A DNA stretch of 64,000 nt from Sabulicella glaciei (GCF_026183895.1 NZ_JAPFQI010000010.1:62001-126000), one strand, 5' to 3'; shown: positions 45,324 to 54,537, counted from the stretch's first letter. Program-made: numbers and translations. The notes: generated by a model from the sequence alone, not told the origin.

Positions 45324-46541
45324 ATGAAGCTGCCGGAGAAGGGCGAGGCCTGGCCCGCCCTGGAGGAGGCGCTGCGCGACGCCAAGGCGCGCGACCATTC
45401 CTGGCGCAAGGGCCGCATGGCCGTGTTCTTCTACTACCTGGACGAGGAACTGGAGCGCATCGGACAGGACGCCTACCGCCTGTTCTGGACGGAGAATCAC
45501 CTGGGTGCGGGCCGCGCCTTCCCCTCGCTGGCAAAGCTGGAGGGCGAGGTGGTCTCCATGGCGCTGGACCTCATGCACGCGCCGGAAGGCGCGGGCGGCA
45601 CCATGACCTCCGGCGGCAGCGAGAGCATCTTCCTGGCGATGCTGGCGGCGCGCGAAAAATCCGGCGCCGTCGGTGGCAACGTCGTCATGCCCGACACGGC
45701 GCACCTCACCTTCGACCGCGCCTGCTGGTATCTCGGCCTCGAGGTGAGGCGCGTGCCCGTGGGCGCGGACCGGCGCGGCGACGTGGCGGCGATGGCGGCC
45801 GCCTGCAACGAGAAGACCGTCGCGATCGTCGGTTCCGCTCCCGGCTACCCCTTCGGCACGGTGGACCCGATCCGCGAGCTTGGCGCGCTGGCGACGGAGC
45901 GCGGGCTGTGGCTGCACGTGGATGCCTGCGTCGGCGGCTTCATCAATCCCTTCCTCGAGGGGCTGCCGGATTGGGACTTCGCGGTGCCCGGCGTGAGCAG
46001 CATCAGCGCCGACATCCACAAGCACGGCATGGCGCCCAAGGGCGCGTCGCTGCTGCTGGTGCGCGACGAGGCGCTGCGCCGCTTCCACCGCTTCGAAAGC
46101 CGCGCCTGGGCGCGCGGCCTCTACGCCGCCCACACGGCGCAGGGCACGCGGCCGGGCGGGGCGGTCGCCGCCGCATGGGCGGTGATGCGCTTCCTGGGCC
46201 GCGCCGGCTACCGCGACTGCGCGGAGCGGGTGATGCGGGCGCGCGCGACGATCGTGGCGGCGGTGGAATCCATCCCGGGCCTCGAGGCCCTGCCGGGCAA
46301 CCACGCCATCCTGGTGTATCGCTCGGCCGACCCGGCGCTGCCCATCGCCGCCGTGGCGGACGGGCTGGAGCGGCGCGGCTGGCTCGTTTCCCGCCAGGTG
46401 GAGCCGGAGGGCATCCACCTGCACCTGAACCCCCTCCATGCCGAGGTGGCGGAGGAATACGCCGCCGCCCTGCGTGAGGCGGCGGCGGAGGCGCGCCGCA
46501 CCGGGGTGGCACGGCCGAAGGAGGAGGTGCGCGCCTATTGA
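45324..46541 (+). CDS. PLP-dependent lyase/decarboxylase, sphingosine-1-phosphate lyase-like
   Basis: A 405-residue fold-type I PLP enzyme of the group II decarboxylase family. Lys233 in SADIHKHG forms the Schiff base, Asp200 in HVDACVGG pairs with the pyridine nitrogen, and TSGGSESIFLA (95-105) holds the phosphate. NHLGAGRAFPSL near the start and GTMTSGGSES are typical of the sphingosine-1-phosphate lyase branch rather than glutamate decarboxylase. The protein is soluble and lacks the membrane anchor of eukaryotic lyases. The real substrate is unknown; it may cleave long-chain amino-alcohol phosphates or decarboxylate an amino acid. Confidence 0.85.
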   Translation: MKLPEKGEAWPALEEALRDAKARDHSWRKGRMAVFFYYLDEELERIGQDAYRLFWTENHLGAGRAFPSLAKLEGEVVSMALDLMHAPEGAGGTMTSGGSESIFLAMLAAREKSGAVGGNVVMPDTAHLTFDRACWYLGLEVRRVPVGADRRGDVAAMAAACNEKTVAIVGSAPGYPFGTVDPIRELGALATERGLWLHVDACVGGFINPFLEGLPDWDFAVPGVSSISADIHKHGMAPKGASLLLVRDEALRRFHRFESRAWARGLYAAHTAQGTRPGGAVAAAWAVMRFLGRAGYRDCAERVMRARATIVAAVESIPGLEALPGNHAILVYRSADPALPIAAVADGLERRGWLVSRQVEPEGIHLHLNPLHAEVAEEYAAALREAAAEARRTGVARPKEEVRAY

Positions 46542-46639
46542 GGCTGCGCGGGGCCGCGTCTTTCGTTGCGGTCCCGCCCCCCATTCCCCTAGACTTCCGC
46601 CGCCGAATGAGAAATTTCCCTCGCGACGGGACGCGGCCC

Positions 46640-47953
46640 ATGCTCACAGACCAATACGGACTCCCCCTTTCCACCTCATCGCCCGAGGCGCGCGACGCCT
46701 ATGTCGAGGGATGCGACATCCTGCTGCGCATGTACCCCGGCGCGGCCGAATTGTTCGAGCGTGCCGCCCACGCCGATCCGGGATTCGCGCTGGCGCATGC
46801 CGGCCGCGCGCGGGCGCTGCAGCTCGGCGGCGACGTTGCCGGCGCGCGGGAGGCCATCGCCGCCGCACGCACCGCCCTCGGCAGCGGGGCCTCGGACCGG
46901 GATGCCAGCCACGTGGAGGTCTTCGACCTGCTGCTCGGTGGCAAGCCCGCATCGTCGCTGGAAGCCCTGCGGCGCCACGTGGCGGATTGGCCGCGCGATG
47001 CGGTTGCGGTCAGCGTCGCGGCCAACCAGACCGGGCTGATCGGCATCTCCGGAAGCCCGACGCGCGAGCAGGACCAGCTGGATTTTCTGGCGATGCTGGA
47101 ACCGCATTACGGCGACGACTGGTGGTTCAACAGCCACTACGCCTTCGCCCTTTCCGAGCTGGGCCACCAGGACGCCGCGCGCCCGCGCATCGAATCCTCC
47201 ATCGCGCAATGCCCGCGCAACGCCTACGCGGCGCACACGCTGGCGCATTTCCACTACGAGAACGGCGAGGCCGAGGCCGCCACCGCCTTCCTCCGCTCCT
47301 GGCTGACCGACTACCCGCGCAACGGCGCCCTGCATGGCCACCTGAGCTGGCACCTGGCAGTGGTCCGGCTGCACCAGGGCGAGTTCGACGAAGCCTCCCG
47401 GCTCTTCGACACGGGCTTCGCGGCGGAGGATCATCCGGGCCCGGCGCTGATCAAGATCTTCGACGCGCCCTCCTTCCTGTGGCGCGCCGAGCTGGCGGGA
47501 CATCCGCGCGACCATGCGCGCTGGGAGGCGCTGCGCGGCTTCGTGCGCCGCCTGTTTCCGCGCCCGGGCCTGCCCTACGCGGACTGGCACATCGCCCTGG
47601 TGGACGCCGTGAACGGCGACCCGGCGGAGACCGAGGCGCGCCTCGCGGAGATGGACGGGATGGCGAGCGCCGGGCGCTACCCGGCGGGGCACGTCGTCGC
47701 CGCCCTGGCGCGTGCCTTCATCGCCTTCGAGAAGCGGGACTACGACGCGGCGATCACCGGCATCGAGAGCGTCTTCGCCGAGCGGGAGCGGATGGGCGGC
47801 AGCCGCGCGCAGATCGACCTCGTCGAGTTCACGCTGCTGAAGGCCTATCTCGCCTCCGGCCGGCACGAGGAGGCGCGCCGCCTGCTGGCGAGGCGCCGCC
47901 CGGGACCGCGCGGCATCCCAGTGGCCGGGCTGGAGGCGGTGCCGGTCCACTGA
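46640..47953 (+). CDS. TTC38-like tetratricopeptide repeat protein
   Basis: A 437-residue all-helical protein with degenerate TPR units (ADPGFALAHAGRARALQLGG, PHYGDDWWFNSHYAFALSELG, NAYAAHTLAHFHYENG, RNGALHGHLSWHLAVVRLHQG). The arrangement and the ADWPRDAVAVSVA stretch are those of the TTC38 family, which is found from bacteria to humans and has no defined function. There is no signal peptide. The start at 46640 is preferred; an in-frame ATG at 46607 would add 11 residues. The 98-base gap upstream shows nothing clear. Confidence 0.85.
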   Translation: MLTDQYGLPLSTSSPEARDAYVEGCDILLRMYPGAAELFERAAHADPGFALAHAGRARALQLGGDVAGAREAIAAARTALGSGASDRDASHVEVFDLLLGGKPASSLEALRRHVADWPRDAVAVSVAANQTGLIGISGSPTREQDQLDFLAMLEPHYGDDWWFNSHYAFALSELGHQDAARPRIESSIAQCPRNAYAAHTLAHFHYENGEAEAATAFLRSWLTDYPRNGALHGHLSWHLAVVRLHQGEFDEASRLFDTGFAAEDHPGPALIKIFDAPSFLWRAELAGHPRDHARWEALRGFVRRLFPRPGLPYADWHIALVDAVNGDPAETEARLAEMDGMASAGRYPAGHVVAALARAFIAFEKRDYDAAITGIESVFAERERMGGSRAQIDLVEFTLLKAYLASGRHEEARRLLARRRPGPRGIPVAGLEAVPVH

Positions 47954-47968
47954 CCGGCCCGCGGCCCC

Positions 47969-48943
47969 TTACTGCTGCGCCGCGCCGGTCACGCGGACCA
48001 GATGCTCCATCAGCGCGAAGTCGCGCTGCTGGACGCGGGCGAGATCCTCGGCGGAGCCGCCCTCGGGCAGGTAGCCGAGATCCTCCATGCGCTGCCGCGT
48101 CGCGGGGGAGCGCACCGCCTCGGCGATCACTTGCGACATGCGGCGCACGATGGGCTCCGGCAGGCGCGGCGGGCCGAAGATGCCGATCCAGGAGTTGAAC
48201 TCGTAGCCGGGCACGGTGTCGGAGATCGGCGGCACCTCCGGCAGCGCGGGCATGCGCCCATTGCGCGTGACGCCGAGGGGGATGATCTGCCCTCCGCGGA
48301 TTCCGCCCATCGCCTCCGCGAGCGGCGAGAAGATCACCTGCACCCGCCCGGCCAGCAGGTCGGCCATGGCCGGCGCGCCGCCGCGATACGGGACATGGGT
48401 GAACCGCACCCCTGCCTTTTCCTCGAACAGCGCCGCGGCGAAATGCTGCGTCGCGCCCGTGCCGCTGGTGCCGAGGTTGAGCCCGCCCGGGTTCTCGCGC
48501 GCCAGGGCGATGAGCTCCGCCACGCTGCGCGCGCGCACGGAAGGATGCACCACCAGCACGGCGCTGCTGGTCAGCACGAGAGACACGGGGGTGAAGTCGT
48601 TCACCACGTGAAATCCCATGTTGGGGTACAGGAACTGGTTGGTCGTATGCGTGCCGACCGAGGCGACGACAAAGGTGTGCCCGTCCGGCGCCGCCCGCGC
48701 CACCGCTTCCGAGCCGATGTTGCCCGCCGCGCCCACGCGGTTCTCCACCACCACGGGCTGGCCGAGCGCGGGGGAGATCGCCTCGGCGACGAGGCGCCCG
48801 GTGATGTCGGTGCTGCCGCCTGCCGCGAAGCCGACGACGAAGCGGATGGGCCGTTCGGGCTGCCAGGGCGCCGTGCCCTGCGCGAAGGCGGGGACGGCAA
48901 GCGGCGCGAGGGCGAGCGCGGCGGCGAGGCTGCGGCGTTGCAT
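47969..48943 (-). CDS. Bug-family tripartite tricarboxylate transporter solute-binding protein
   Basis: A 324-residue periplasmic binding protein with a signal peptide (ALAPLAVPAFAQ, cleaved near 22) and the Bug/TctC signature: PIRFVVGFAAGGSTDITGRL, VENRVGAAGNIGSEAVARA, PDGHTFV, and PYRGGAPAMADLLAGRV. Such proteins capture carboxylates for TctAB-type transporters or act as sensors. No membrane components lie nearby; orphan Bug proteins are very numerous in Acetobacteraceae and Burkholderiales. The ATG follows GGAGGAAA. Confidence 0.93.
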   Translation of the reverse strand: MQRRSLAAALALAPLAVPAFAQGTAPWQPERPIRFVVGFAAGGSTDITGRLVAEAISPALGQPVVVENRVGAAGNIGSEAVARAAPDGHTFVVASVGTHTTNQFLYPNMGFHVVNDFTPVSLVLTSSAVLVVHPSVRARSVAELIALARENPGGLNLGTSGTGATQHFAAALFEEKAGVRFTHVPYRGGAPAMADLLAGRVQVIFSPLAEAMGGIRGGQIIPLGVTRNGRMPALPEVPPISDTVPGYEFNSWIGIFGPPRLPEPIVRRMSQVIAEAVRSPATRQRMEDLGYLPEGGSAEDLARVQQRDFALMEHLVRVTGAAQQ

Positions 48944-49035
48944 GGTCGTGTTTCCTCCATGGTGGAGGCGCGACCGCGAGGCGCCACGCCCCGCCGGGAT
49001 GGTAAGTCCATGCCGCAGGATGCGGCAACGCGGCT

Positions 49036-49461
49036 TCAGCGCAGCGCGAACATCGCCAGCACCGCGCCCGCCGCCACCATCTGCAGGAGGTTGGCGAGGA
49101 CGCTCAGCCGGTGCAGCCGGTCGAAGACCGGGCGCGCCGTCGTGTCGCCCGCCTGGGCGGCGTCGGAGAAGTGGTTGACGCGCGGCATGAGCACCTGGCG
49201 CAGGAACCAGGCGAGGCCGGCAGTGGCGGCCATGATCCCCGCCGCCTCCTTGCTCAGCGGGAAGAGCGCCACCGCGGCGGCGGCGGACAGCGCCAGCACC
49301 CACAGGTAGTAGACAGGGAAGACCTGCCGGATGAACGGCCCCGCCGCGACGGGTGGCAGCCGCGTGAAGACCAGCGGCGCCACCACGGCGGCAAAGAACA
49401 CCATGCCGCCCAGCAATAGGGCGAGGGAGAAAAGCGCGACGAGGGCGAGGACCGATTCCAT
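49036..49461 (-). CDS. DUF4149 (TMEM205-like) membrane protein
   Basis: A 141-residue integral membrane protein with four predicted helices (about 3-28, 48-66, 70-88, 118-138) and the pattern LLLGGMVFFAAVVAPLVF, FPVYY and a hydrophilic loop with HFSDAAQAGD. This fits DUF4149, a family of unknown function related to copper-resistance CopD-like membrane domains. It starts 5 bases after the MDR reductase stop, so the two are probably co-transcribed. Confidence 0.8.
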   Translation of the reverse strand: MESVLALVALFSLALLLGGMVFFAAVVAPLVFTRLPPVAAGPFIRQVFPVYYLWVLALSAAAAVALFPLSKEAAGIMAATAGLAWFLRQVLMPRVNHFSDAAQAGDTTARPVFDRLHRLSVLANLLQMVAAGAVLAMFALR

Positions 49462-49466
49462 CCCGC

Positions 49467-50483
49467 TCAGTTGGGGTCGCCCCAGCCCTCCGCCACCGCC
49501 TTGCCGATCATCCGCCCTTCCTCCACCAGCCGGTGCCCCTCCAGCAGCGCGGCGGCGGAGATGGGGCCGAGGCGGCGCGTCAGCGTGGAGCGGATCGTGC
49601 CCGCATCGGCGAGGCGCGACACCTCCTTCAGCAATTGGTGCTGCGCCTCGATGTCGGCGGTGCGGAACAGGATGCGGGCGAACATCGCCTCCCACACCAG
49701 ACCGGCCGCCTTGGGCTTCAGCCGCCCGACCTCCAGCGTCATCGGCTCGTCGATGGCGCAGACCAGGCCCTGCGGCGCGACGATGTCGCAGATGGCGCGC
49801 CAGTGGCGCTCCGTCTGGGTGGTGCAGAAGATGAAGGGTACGGGAACGCCCAGCGCCTTCACCTGCGCCGCGAGGTCGCCCGCATGGTCCACCACGTGAT
49901 GCGCGCCAAGCCCCTCGCACCATTCACGCGTCTCGGGCCGCGAGGCGGTGGCGATGACGGTGAGGCCGGTGAGCGCCCGCGCCAGCTGGATCGCCATGGA
50001 GCCGACGCCCCCCGCGCCGCCCACCACGAGCAGTGCCCCGCCGGACGCACCGTGCGGGATGCGCAGACGGTCGAACAGCGCCTCCCAGGCCGTGATGGAG
50101 GTGAGCGGCAGGGCGGCGGATTCGGCGAAATCCAGCCTGGCCGGGCGCAGGCCGACGATGCGCTCGTCCACCAGCTGAAGGCGCGCGTTCGACCCTGGTC
50201 TGTTCACTGCCCCGGCATAGAATACCTCGTTCCCCGGTGAGAACATCCGCGCTTCCGGACCCACGGCGCGCACCACCCCGGCGGCGTCGAAGCCCAGGAT
50301 CTTCGGCTCGCCCTTGGGATCGGCGCGGCCGCGCTGCTTGGCGTCCAGCGGGTTCACCGACACGGCGCGCACCTCCACCAGCAGGTCGCGTCCCTTCGGC
50401 GCGGGCGGGTCGGGCAGTTCGAGGTCGAGCAGCGCCTCCGGGTCGGAGGAGGGGCGGCACTGCGTGTAGGCCACGGCCTTCAT
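49467..50483 (-). CDS. Zinc-independent quinone oxidoreductase-like MDR protein
   Basis: A 338-residue medium-chain dehydrogenase/reductase without the zinc ligands of alcohol dehydrogenases. SVNPLDAKQRG (43-53), GFDAAGVV and VVGGAGGVGSMAIQLAR (NADPH loop, about 152-168) indicate the quinone oxidoreductase / enone reductase branch, often annotated as zinc-binding ADH family. It should reduce activated C=C or quinone substrates with NADPH. It is upstream of the DUF4149 gene and divergent from the MBL hydrolase. Confidence 0.9.
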   Translation of the reverse strand: MKAVAYTQCRPSSDPEALLDLELPDPPAPKGRDLLVEVRAVSVNPLDAKQRGRADPKGEPKILGFDAAGVVRAVGPEARMFSPGNEVFYAGAVNRPGSNARLQLVDERIVGLRPARLDFAESAALPLTSITAWEALFDRLRIPHGASGGALLVVGGAGGVGSMAIQLARALTGLTVIATASRPETREWCEGLGAHHVVDHAGDLAAQVKALGVPVPFIFCTTQTERHWRAICDIVAPQGLVCAIDEPMTLEVGRLKPKAAGLVWEAMFARILFRTADIEAQHQLLKEVSRLADAGTIRSTLTRRLGPISAAALLEGHRLVEEGRMIGKAVAEGWGDPN

Positions 50484-50588
50484 GGCGTTCTCCCAGGTGT
50501 CCCGACCGGTCTAGACCCCTGGGGGAGGGTGACAACCCCGCGCGGCCTCCCCACACCAGAGGCGGAGACGCCCCACGGGAGACACGCC

Positions 50589-51581
50589 ATGAGCCTTGCC
50601 GTCCGACGCCGCCTCGCCCTGCTCGCCACGCCCGCCCTCGTCGCGGGGATCGCCGCCCCGGCCGCGGCGCAGAACACCCCGCCCCCGACCCAGGGCGAGA
50701 TGCCGCCGCAATTCCAGCGCGTGAAGCTCGGCGACTTCGAGGTGACGACGCTGCTGGACGGCGCGATGCAGGGCACCAACGAGGGCATCCGCAACTTCTT
50801 TCCCGACAGCCGGCCGGAGGAGATCGACCCGCTGCGCGACCGCTCCTTCCGCATCGGGGGCGGGCTGCACCAGCCGGTCGGCGCCTATGTGGTCAACACC
50901 GGCCGCAACCTCGCCATGATCGATTGCGGCGGGCATTCCTCCTTCATTCCGACCACGGGCCGCACGCTAGAGGCGCTGCGCGCCAGCGGCTACCGGCCCG
51001 AGCAGGTGGACACGGTGATCCTCACCCACATCCATCCGGAGCACGCGCTGGGCCTGTCCTATGACGGCACTACCCGCAACTTCCCGAATGCCGAGGTGGT
51101 GGTGACGGAGGTGGACCACCGCTTCTGGACCGACCCGGCGATGGAAAGCCGCGTCCCGCAAGGCCAGCGCTTCATCGAGGCGGGACGCCGCGCCATCCGC
51201 CCCTATGAGGGCCGCATCCGCACGGTGGAGATGCGCGAGGGGCTGGAGGTCATTCCCGGCATCTTCCTGATGCCGGCGCCGGGCCACACACCGGGCCACG
51301 TGTCCTACCGCCTCACCAGCCAGAACCGCTCCATGCTGATCTGGGGCGACATCGCCCACCAGATGACGATCCAGCTGGCGCGGCCGCGCTGGCGCGTCGG
51401 CGTGGACGTGGACCCGGCGGAAGGGGTGGAAAGCCGCGTGCGGACGCTGACCCTGCTTGCCGAGGAGGGCATGCCGATGGGCGGGGTGCACGTGCCCTGG
51501 CCGGGTTTCGGCCGGGTGATCCGTGACGGCGAGGGCTTTCTCTACGTGCCGCGCCCGCAGCATTTCGGCACGGCGATCTGA
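50589..51581 (+). CDS. Secreted metallo-beta-lactamase-fold hydrolase, variant metal motif
   Basis: A 330-residue protein with a signal peptide (APAAAQ, cleaved near 28) and an MBL fold close to the quorum-quenching / N-acyl-homoserine lactonase-like group. The metal motif is THIHPEH (His147, His149, Glu151, His152); Glu replaces the usual Asp of HxHxDH, which binds the second zinc. GHTPGH (near 240) and IWGDIAH supply the later ligands. It is probably periplasmic. Activity on lactones or esters is possible; the Glu may favour one metal ion. Confidence 0.88.
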   Translation: MSLAVRRRLALLATPALVAGIAAPAAAQNTPPPTQGEMPPQFQRVKLGDFEVTTLLDGAMQGTNEGIRNFFPDSRPEEIDPLRDRSFRIGGGLHQPVGAYVVNTGRNLAMIDCGGHSSFIPTTGRTLEALRASGYRPEQVDTVILTHIHPEHALGLSYDGTTRNFPNAEVVVTEVDHRFWTDPAMESRVPQGQRFIEAGRRAIRPYEGRIRTVEMREGLEVIPGIFLMPAPGHTPGHVSYRLTSQNRSMLIWGDIAHQMTIQLARPRWRVGVDVDPAEGVESRVRTLTLLAEEGMPMGGVHVPWPGFGRVIRDGEGFLYVPRPQHFGTAI

Positions 51582-51618
51582 CCGGAGGGGGCGCGGGGCC
51601 ATCCCCGCGCCGGCCGCC

Positions 51619-52116
51619 TCATTCGGGCGGGGTCATCGCCTTGATGAGGTCGAAGACGCGCTTGCGGATCGAGGGATCCTGGATGCGGTTGTAGGCACGC
51701 ACCAGTTCCAGCGTTTCGCGCTGCTGCAGCAGGTCGGGCGGGATGCCGGCCGCGGCGGCATGCCCCGAAGCGCCGAAGGGGTCCTGGCCGGGTTCGGCGA
51801 CGCCGTGGTTGCGCTGCGCGAAGGAGACGCTGCCCCCGCCCATCGGCATGTCGTCGAAGAAAAAGGAAATCGGCACGTCCAGCACGCGCGACAGGTCGTA
51901 GAGGCGGGAGGCGCCGATGCGGTTCACGCCGCGCTCGTATTTCTGCACCTGCTGGAAGGTGAGGCCCAGGGCCTCGCCCAGCTTCTCCTGGCTCATGCCG
52001 AGGAGGGTGCGGCGCAGCCGGACGCGGGAGCCGACATGCACGTCGATCGGGCTGGGACGATGCTCTCGCTCCGCAGCACGCTCCACATTTTCCTCAGTCG
52101 CCATCGCATGCCTCAT
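51619..52116 (-). CDS. XRE-family transcriptional regulator
   Basis: A 165-residue regulator with an N-terminal XRE helix-turn-helix (VGSRVRLRRTLLGMSQEKLGEALGL then TFQQVQKYERGVNRI, about residues 28-67) and a C-terminal helical region (RAYNRIQDPSIRKRVFDLIKAM) typical of a conserved alphaproteobacterial group. The middle is Gly/Ala-rich and variable. A start at 52104 is also possible. The upstream gap has tandem direct repeats that could be its operator. Targets are unknown. Confidence 0.85.
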   Translation of the reverse strand: MRHAMATEENVERAAEREHRPSPIDVHVGSRVRLRRTLLGMSQEKLGEALGLTFQQVQKYERGVNRIGASRLYDLSRVLDVPISFFFDDMPMGGGSVSFAQRNHGVAEPGQDPFGASGHAAAAGIPPDLLQQRETLELVRAYNRIQDPSIRKRVFDLIKAMTPPE

Positions 52117-52167
52117 CTGTCCGTCTTCCTTCGACTTTCACCCGCGTCGAGCCGACTGTGATGCCTG

Positions 52168-52203
52168 GGACCGGGGGGAACCTGGCGGACAGGACCGGGG
52201 GGA
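52168..52203. repeat. Tandem direct repeat upstream of the XRE gene
   Basis: GGACCGGGGGGA occurs at 52168-52179 and 52192-52203, 24 bases apart, between lnt and the XRE gene. A possible minus-strand promoter lies just upstream (TTGACC 52246-52241, 17 bases, TAATGG 52223-52218), so the repeats would lie in the leader of the XRE transcript and may be autoregulatory. Confidence 0.4.
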
Positions 52204-52300
52204 GCTGCCGAGAACAACCATTAAGGGATTGTTGGGGTATGGTCAATAATCTAAACGTGTCTCAAGAAAGCAACGCTCCTCATCGGCGCCGCAGTCATGC

Positions 52301-53815
52301 TTAATGCACGCCAGGGTTGCCGGTTTCCGACCTATTTCGCACAAAACTCAAAAACACAAGGAGCACCGCCATCGTAAGCGGCAAAATCGGTCCCGTCTGT
52401 CCAAAAACGGTAAGCGGGACTCTTCCTGGTAAACTAACTTCAAGGGTTCCGGTTGCGTTAAGCCCTAGTTGTGAAATGACACGGCCCTTCGGGTCCACAA
52501 CCGCGCTGATTCCGGTCTGCGCGGCACGTGCCAGGGGCAATCCCTCCTCCACCGCCCGCATCCGCGCCGCCGCGAAATGCTGGAACGGTCCGGCCGAAAC
52601 CCCGAACCAGGCATCGTTGGTGATGTTGACCAGCCAGGCCGGCCGCTCCGCCCCGGTCACGGCGCCAGGGAAGATCACCTCGTAGCAGATCAGCGGCGAG
52701 AAGCCGGGCAGCCCCGCCACGGACAGGGTCACCGGACCCGGCCCGGCGGAGAAATCCATCCCCCCCGTCACGACCCGGATGGGAATGAGCCCGCCCAGCG
52801 GCATGTACTCCCCGAAGGGAACGAGGTGGAACTTGTCGTACACCGCCAGCGCCTCGCCCTCGGCCGACAGCGCGACCAAGGAGTTCCACAGCCCGGAAAG
52901 GCGCCGGTCCTCCCCCCACTCGGCCCGCACCGTGCCAGCCAGCAGCGTCGCGCCGGGGGCGAGGGACAGGGCAGCGAGGCGAACCGCCTCCGGATCCTGC
53001 GCCAGCAGGAAGGGGCTGGCGGTCTCGGGCCAGATCGCCACCACGCGCTCCCCGGACCCGGCGGCGCGGGCCGTGCCCTCGCGCGTCAGGTCGAGGTAGC
53101 GTCGGAAGATGGGCAGGCGCTGCGCCTCGTCCCACTTCACGTCCTGCGCCACGTTGCCCTGCACCAGCACGAGGCGGATGCCGGGCGCGGGCGGGTCGGG
53201 CTGGCCGAGGCGCCACGCCCCGAACCCCATCCAGGGCAGCAGGATCAGCAGCGCCAGCGGCACCGCCCGCCGCAGGCCCAGAAGCGGCAGCCCCGCCAGC
53301 ACCATCGTCAGCAGCGACAGCCCATGCGTGCCGATCAGGGCGGCGGGCTGGAGCGGCAGCGGGTGGAAGGCCCAGCCCGTTCCGACAAGGTTCCACGGGA
53401 AGCCGGTGAACAGGAGGCCACGCAGCCCCTCCGCCACCACCCAGGCGCCAGCGAAGCCCAGCACGCGCCGCCACCCCGGAGCGGCGCGCCAGGCCACCAG
53501 CGCCGGCAGGACGGAGAACAGCGCCAGCGGCAGGGCGAGGCCCGGCGCCGCGACCGGCACCAGCCAGAACCAGCGCCCGAAATCGGTGAACAGCGAATGC
53601 GTGACCCAGTACACCCCCGCCACGTGGTGGCCGAAGCCGAACAGGAAGCCGAGCAGCGCGGCGCGTCGCCAGGAGGGCGCCTGGCCCACCAGGCGCAGGA
53701 AGCCGGGCACGGTCAGCAGCAGGATCGGCAGGAGGTGGACGGGCGGCAGGGCGAGGGCGGAAAGCGCGCCCAGCACGGTGGCCAGGGCGGCAGGGCGCTG
53801 CACAAATTGCTTCAC
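52301..53815 (-). CDS. lnt: Apolipoprotein N-acyltransferase
   Basis: A 504-residue inner-membrane enzyme that adds the third acyl chain to lipoproteins. About seven hydrophobic helices (residues 10-205) are followed by a periplasmic nitrilase-like domain with the catalytic triad Glu264 (WPETASPF), Lys328 (YDKFHLVPFGE) and Cys377 (LICYEV), and a final helix near the C-terminus. The GTG start overlaps the stop of the nucleotidyltransferase gene (GTGA). Several predicted lipoproteins in this window would be its substrates. Confidence 0.96.
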   Translation of the reverse strand: MKQFVQRPAALATVLGALSALALPPVHLLPILLLTVPGFLRLVGQAPSWRRAALLGFLFGFGHHVAGVYWVTHSLFTDFGRWFWLVPVAAPGLALPLALFSVLPALVAWRAAPGWRRVLGFAGAWVVAEGLRGLLFTGFPWNLVGTGWAFHPLPLQPAALIGTHGLSLLTMVLAGLPLLGLRRAVPLALLILLPWMGFGAWRLGQPDPPAPGIRLVLVQGNVAQDVKWDEAQRLPIFRRYLDLTREGTARAAGSGERVVAIWPETASPFLLAQDPEAVRLAALSLAPGATLLAGTVRAEWGEDRRLSGLWNSLVALSAEGEALAVYDKFHLVPFGEYMPLGGLIPIRVVTGGMDFSAGPGPVTLSVAGLPGFSPLICYEVIFPGAVTGAERPAWLVNITNDAWFGVSAGPFQHFAAARMRAVEEGLPLARAAQTGISAVVDPKGRVISQLGLNATGTLEVSLPGRVPLTVFGQTGPILPLTMAVLLVFLSFVRNRSETGNPGVH

Positions 53816-54537
53816 AGCCAGTTGATTCCCTTGCCTTCGCGCAGACGCCGCTCGGCGCGGTCGAGATCGGGTGGAGTGGACAGGTGATACCACTCGCCGT
53901 CATGCACGATGCCGTGCAGCCGCCCGGCCCCCAGGGCGCGGTCGAAGGGGCGGTTCAGGCTGAACACCCCGTCCGGCTCCGGTGCCACCAGCGCCGGCGC
54001 CATCAGCTGCACCCCGGCGAACAGGAAGGGCGCGACCTCGCCCGGCTTCGGGCGGCGCAGCCTTCCCCAGCCATCCAGGAAGAAGTCGCCGCGCCCCACC
54101 GCGCCCTCGATGCGGGCCGTGGGCATCAGCAGCAGCAGCGAATCCATGCGCGCCGGGTCGAAGGCCTCGGCGAGTCGGTGCAGCGCCGGCACCGGCCCTT
54201 CGCGCCAGAAGGCATCGCCGTTGATGACGGCGAAGGGCTCCTCGCCGAGCAGGGGCAGGGCGCGGCGGATGCCGCCGCCGGTTTCCAGCAGCTCCGGCTC
54301 AAGCTGCAGCCGGGTGCGGGGCGGCGCCGTGCGCGCGACCAGGGCGGCGGCGACCTTCTCCGCCTTCCAGTGCGCATTCACCACCGCCTGCTCCACCCCC
54401 GCCTCGGCCAGCCGGTCCAGCGCGTGGTCCAGCAGGGAGCGGCCCAGCAGGGGCAGGAGCGGCTTCGCCGTCGTGTCGGTCAGCGGGCGCATCCGGGTGC
54501 CGAGCCCGGCCGCCAGCACCATGCCGCGCCGGATCAC
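53812..54537 (-). CDS. murU: MurNAc-1-phosphate uridylyltransferase (MurU-like)
   Basis: A 241-residue nucleotidyltransferase of the GlmU/RmlA fold: LAAGLGTRMRPLTD (8-21) binds the nucleotide, and TAKPLLPL, NAHW and INGDAFW follow. It lacks the C-terminal left-handed beta helix of GlmU. The position directly after the AmgK-like kinase matches the anabolic recycling pair AmgK-MurU that turns MurNAc into UDP-MurNAc and gives intrinsic fosfomycin tolerance in Pseudomonas and Caulobacter. GTG start, GTGA overlap with amgK. Confidence 0.88.
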   Translation of the reverse strand: MIRRGMVLAAGLGTRMRPLTDTTAKPLLPLLGRSLLDHALDRLAEAGVEQAVVNAHWKAEKVAAALVARTAPPRTRLQLEPELLETGGGIRRALPLLGEEPFAVINGDAFWREGPVPALHRLAEAFDPARMDSLLLLMPTARIEGAVGRGDFFLDGWGRLRRPKPGEVAPFLFAGVQLMAPALVAPEPDGVFSLNRPFDRALGAGRLHGIVHDGEWYHLSTPPDLDRAERRLREGKGINWL

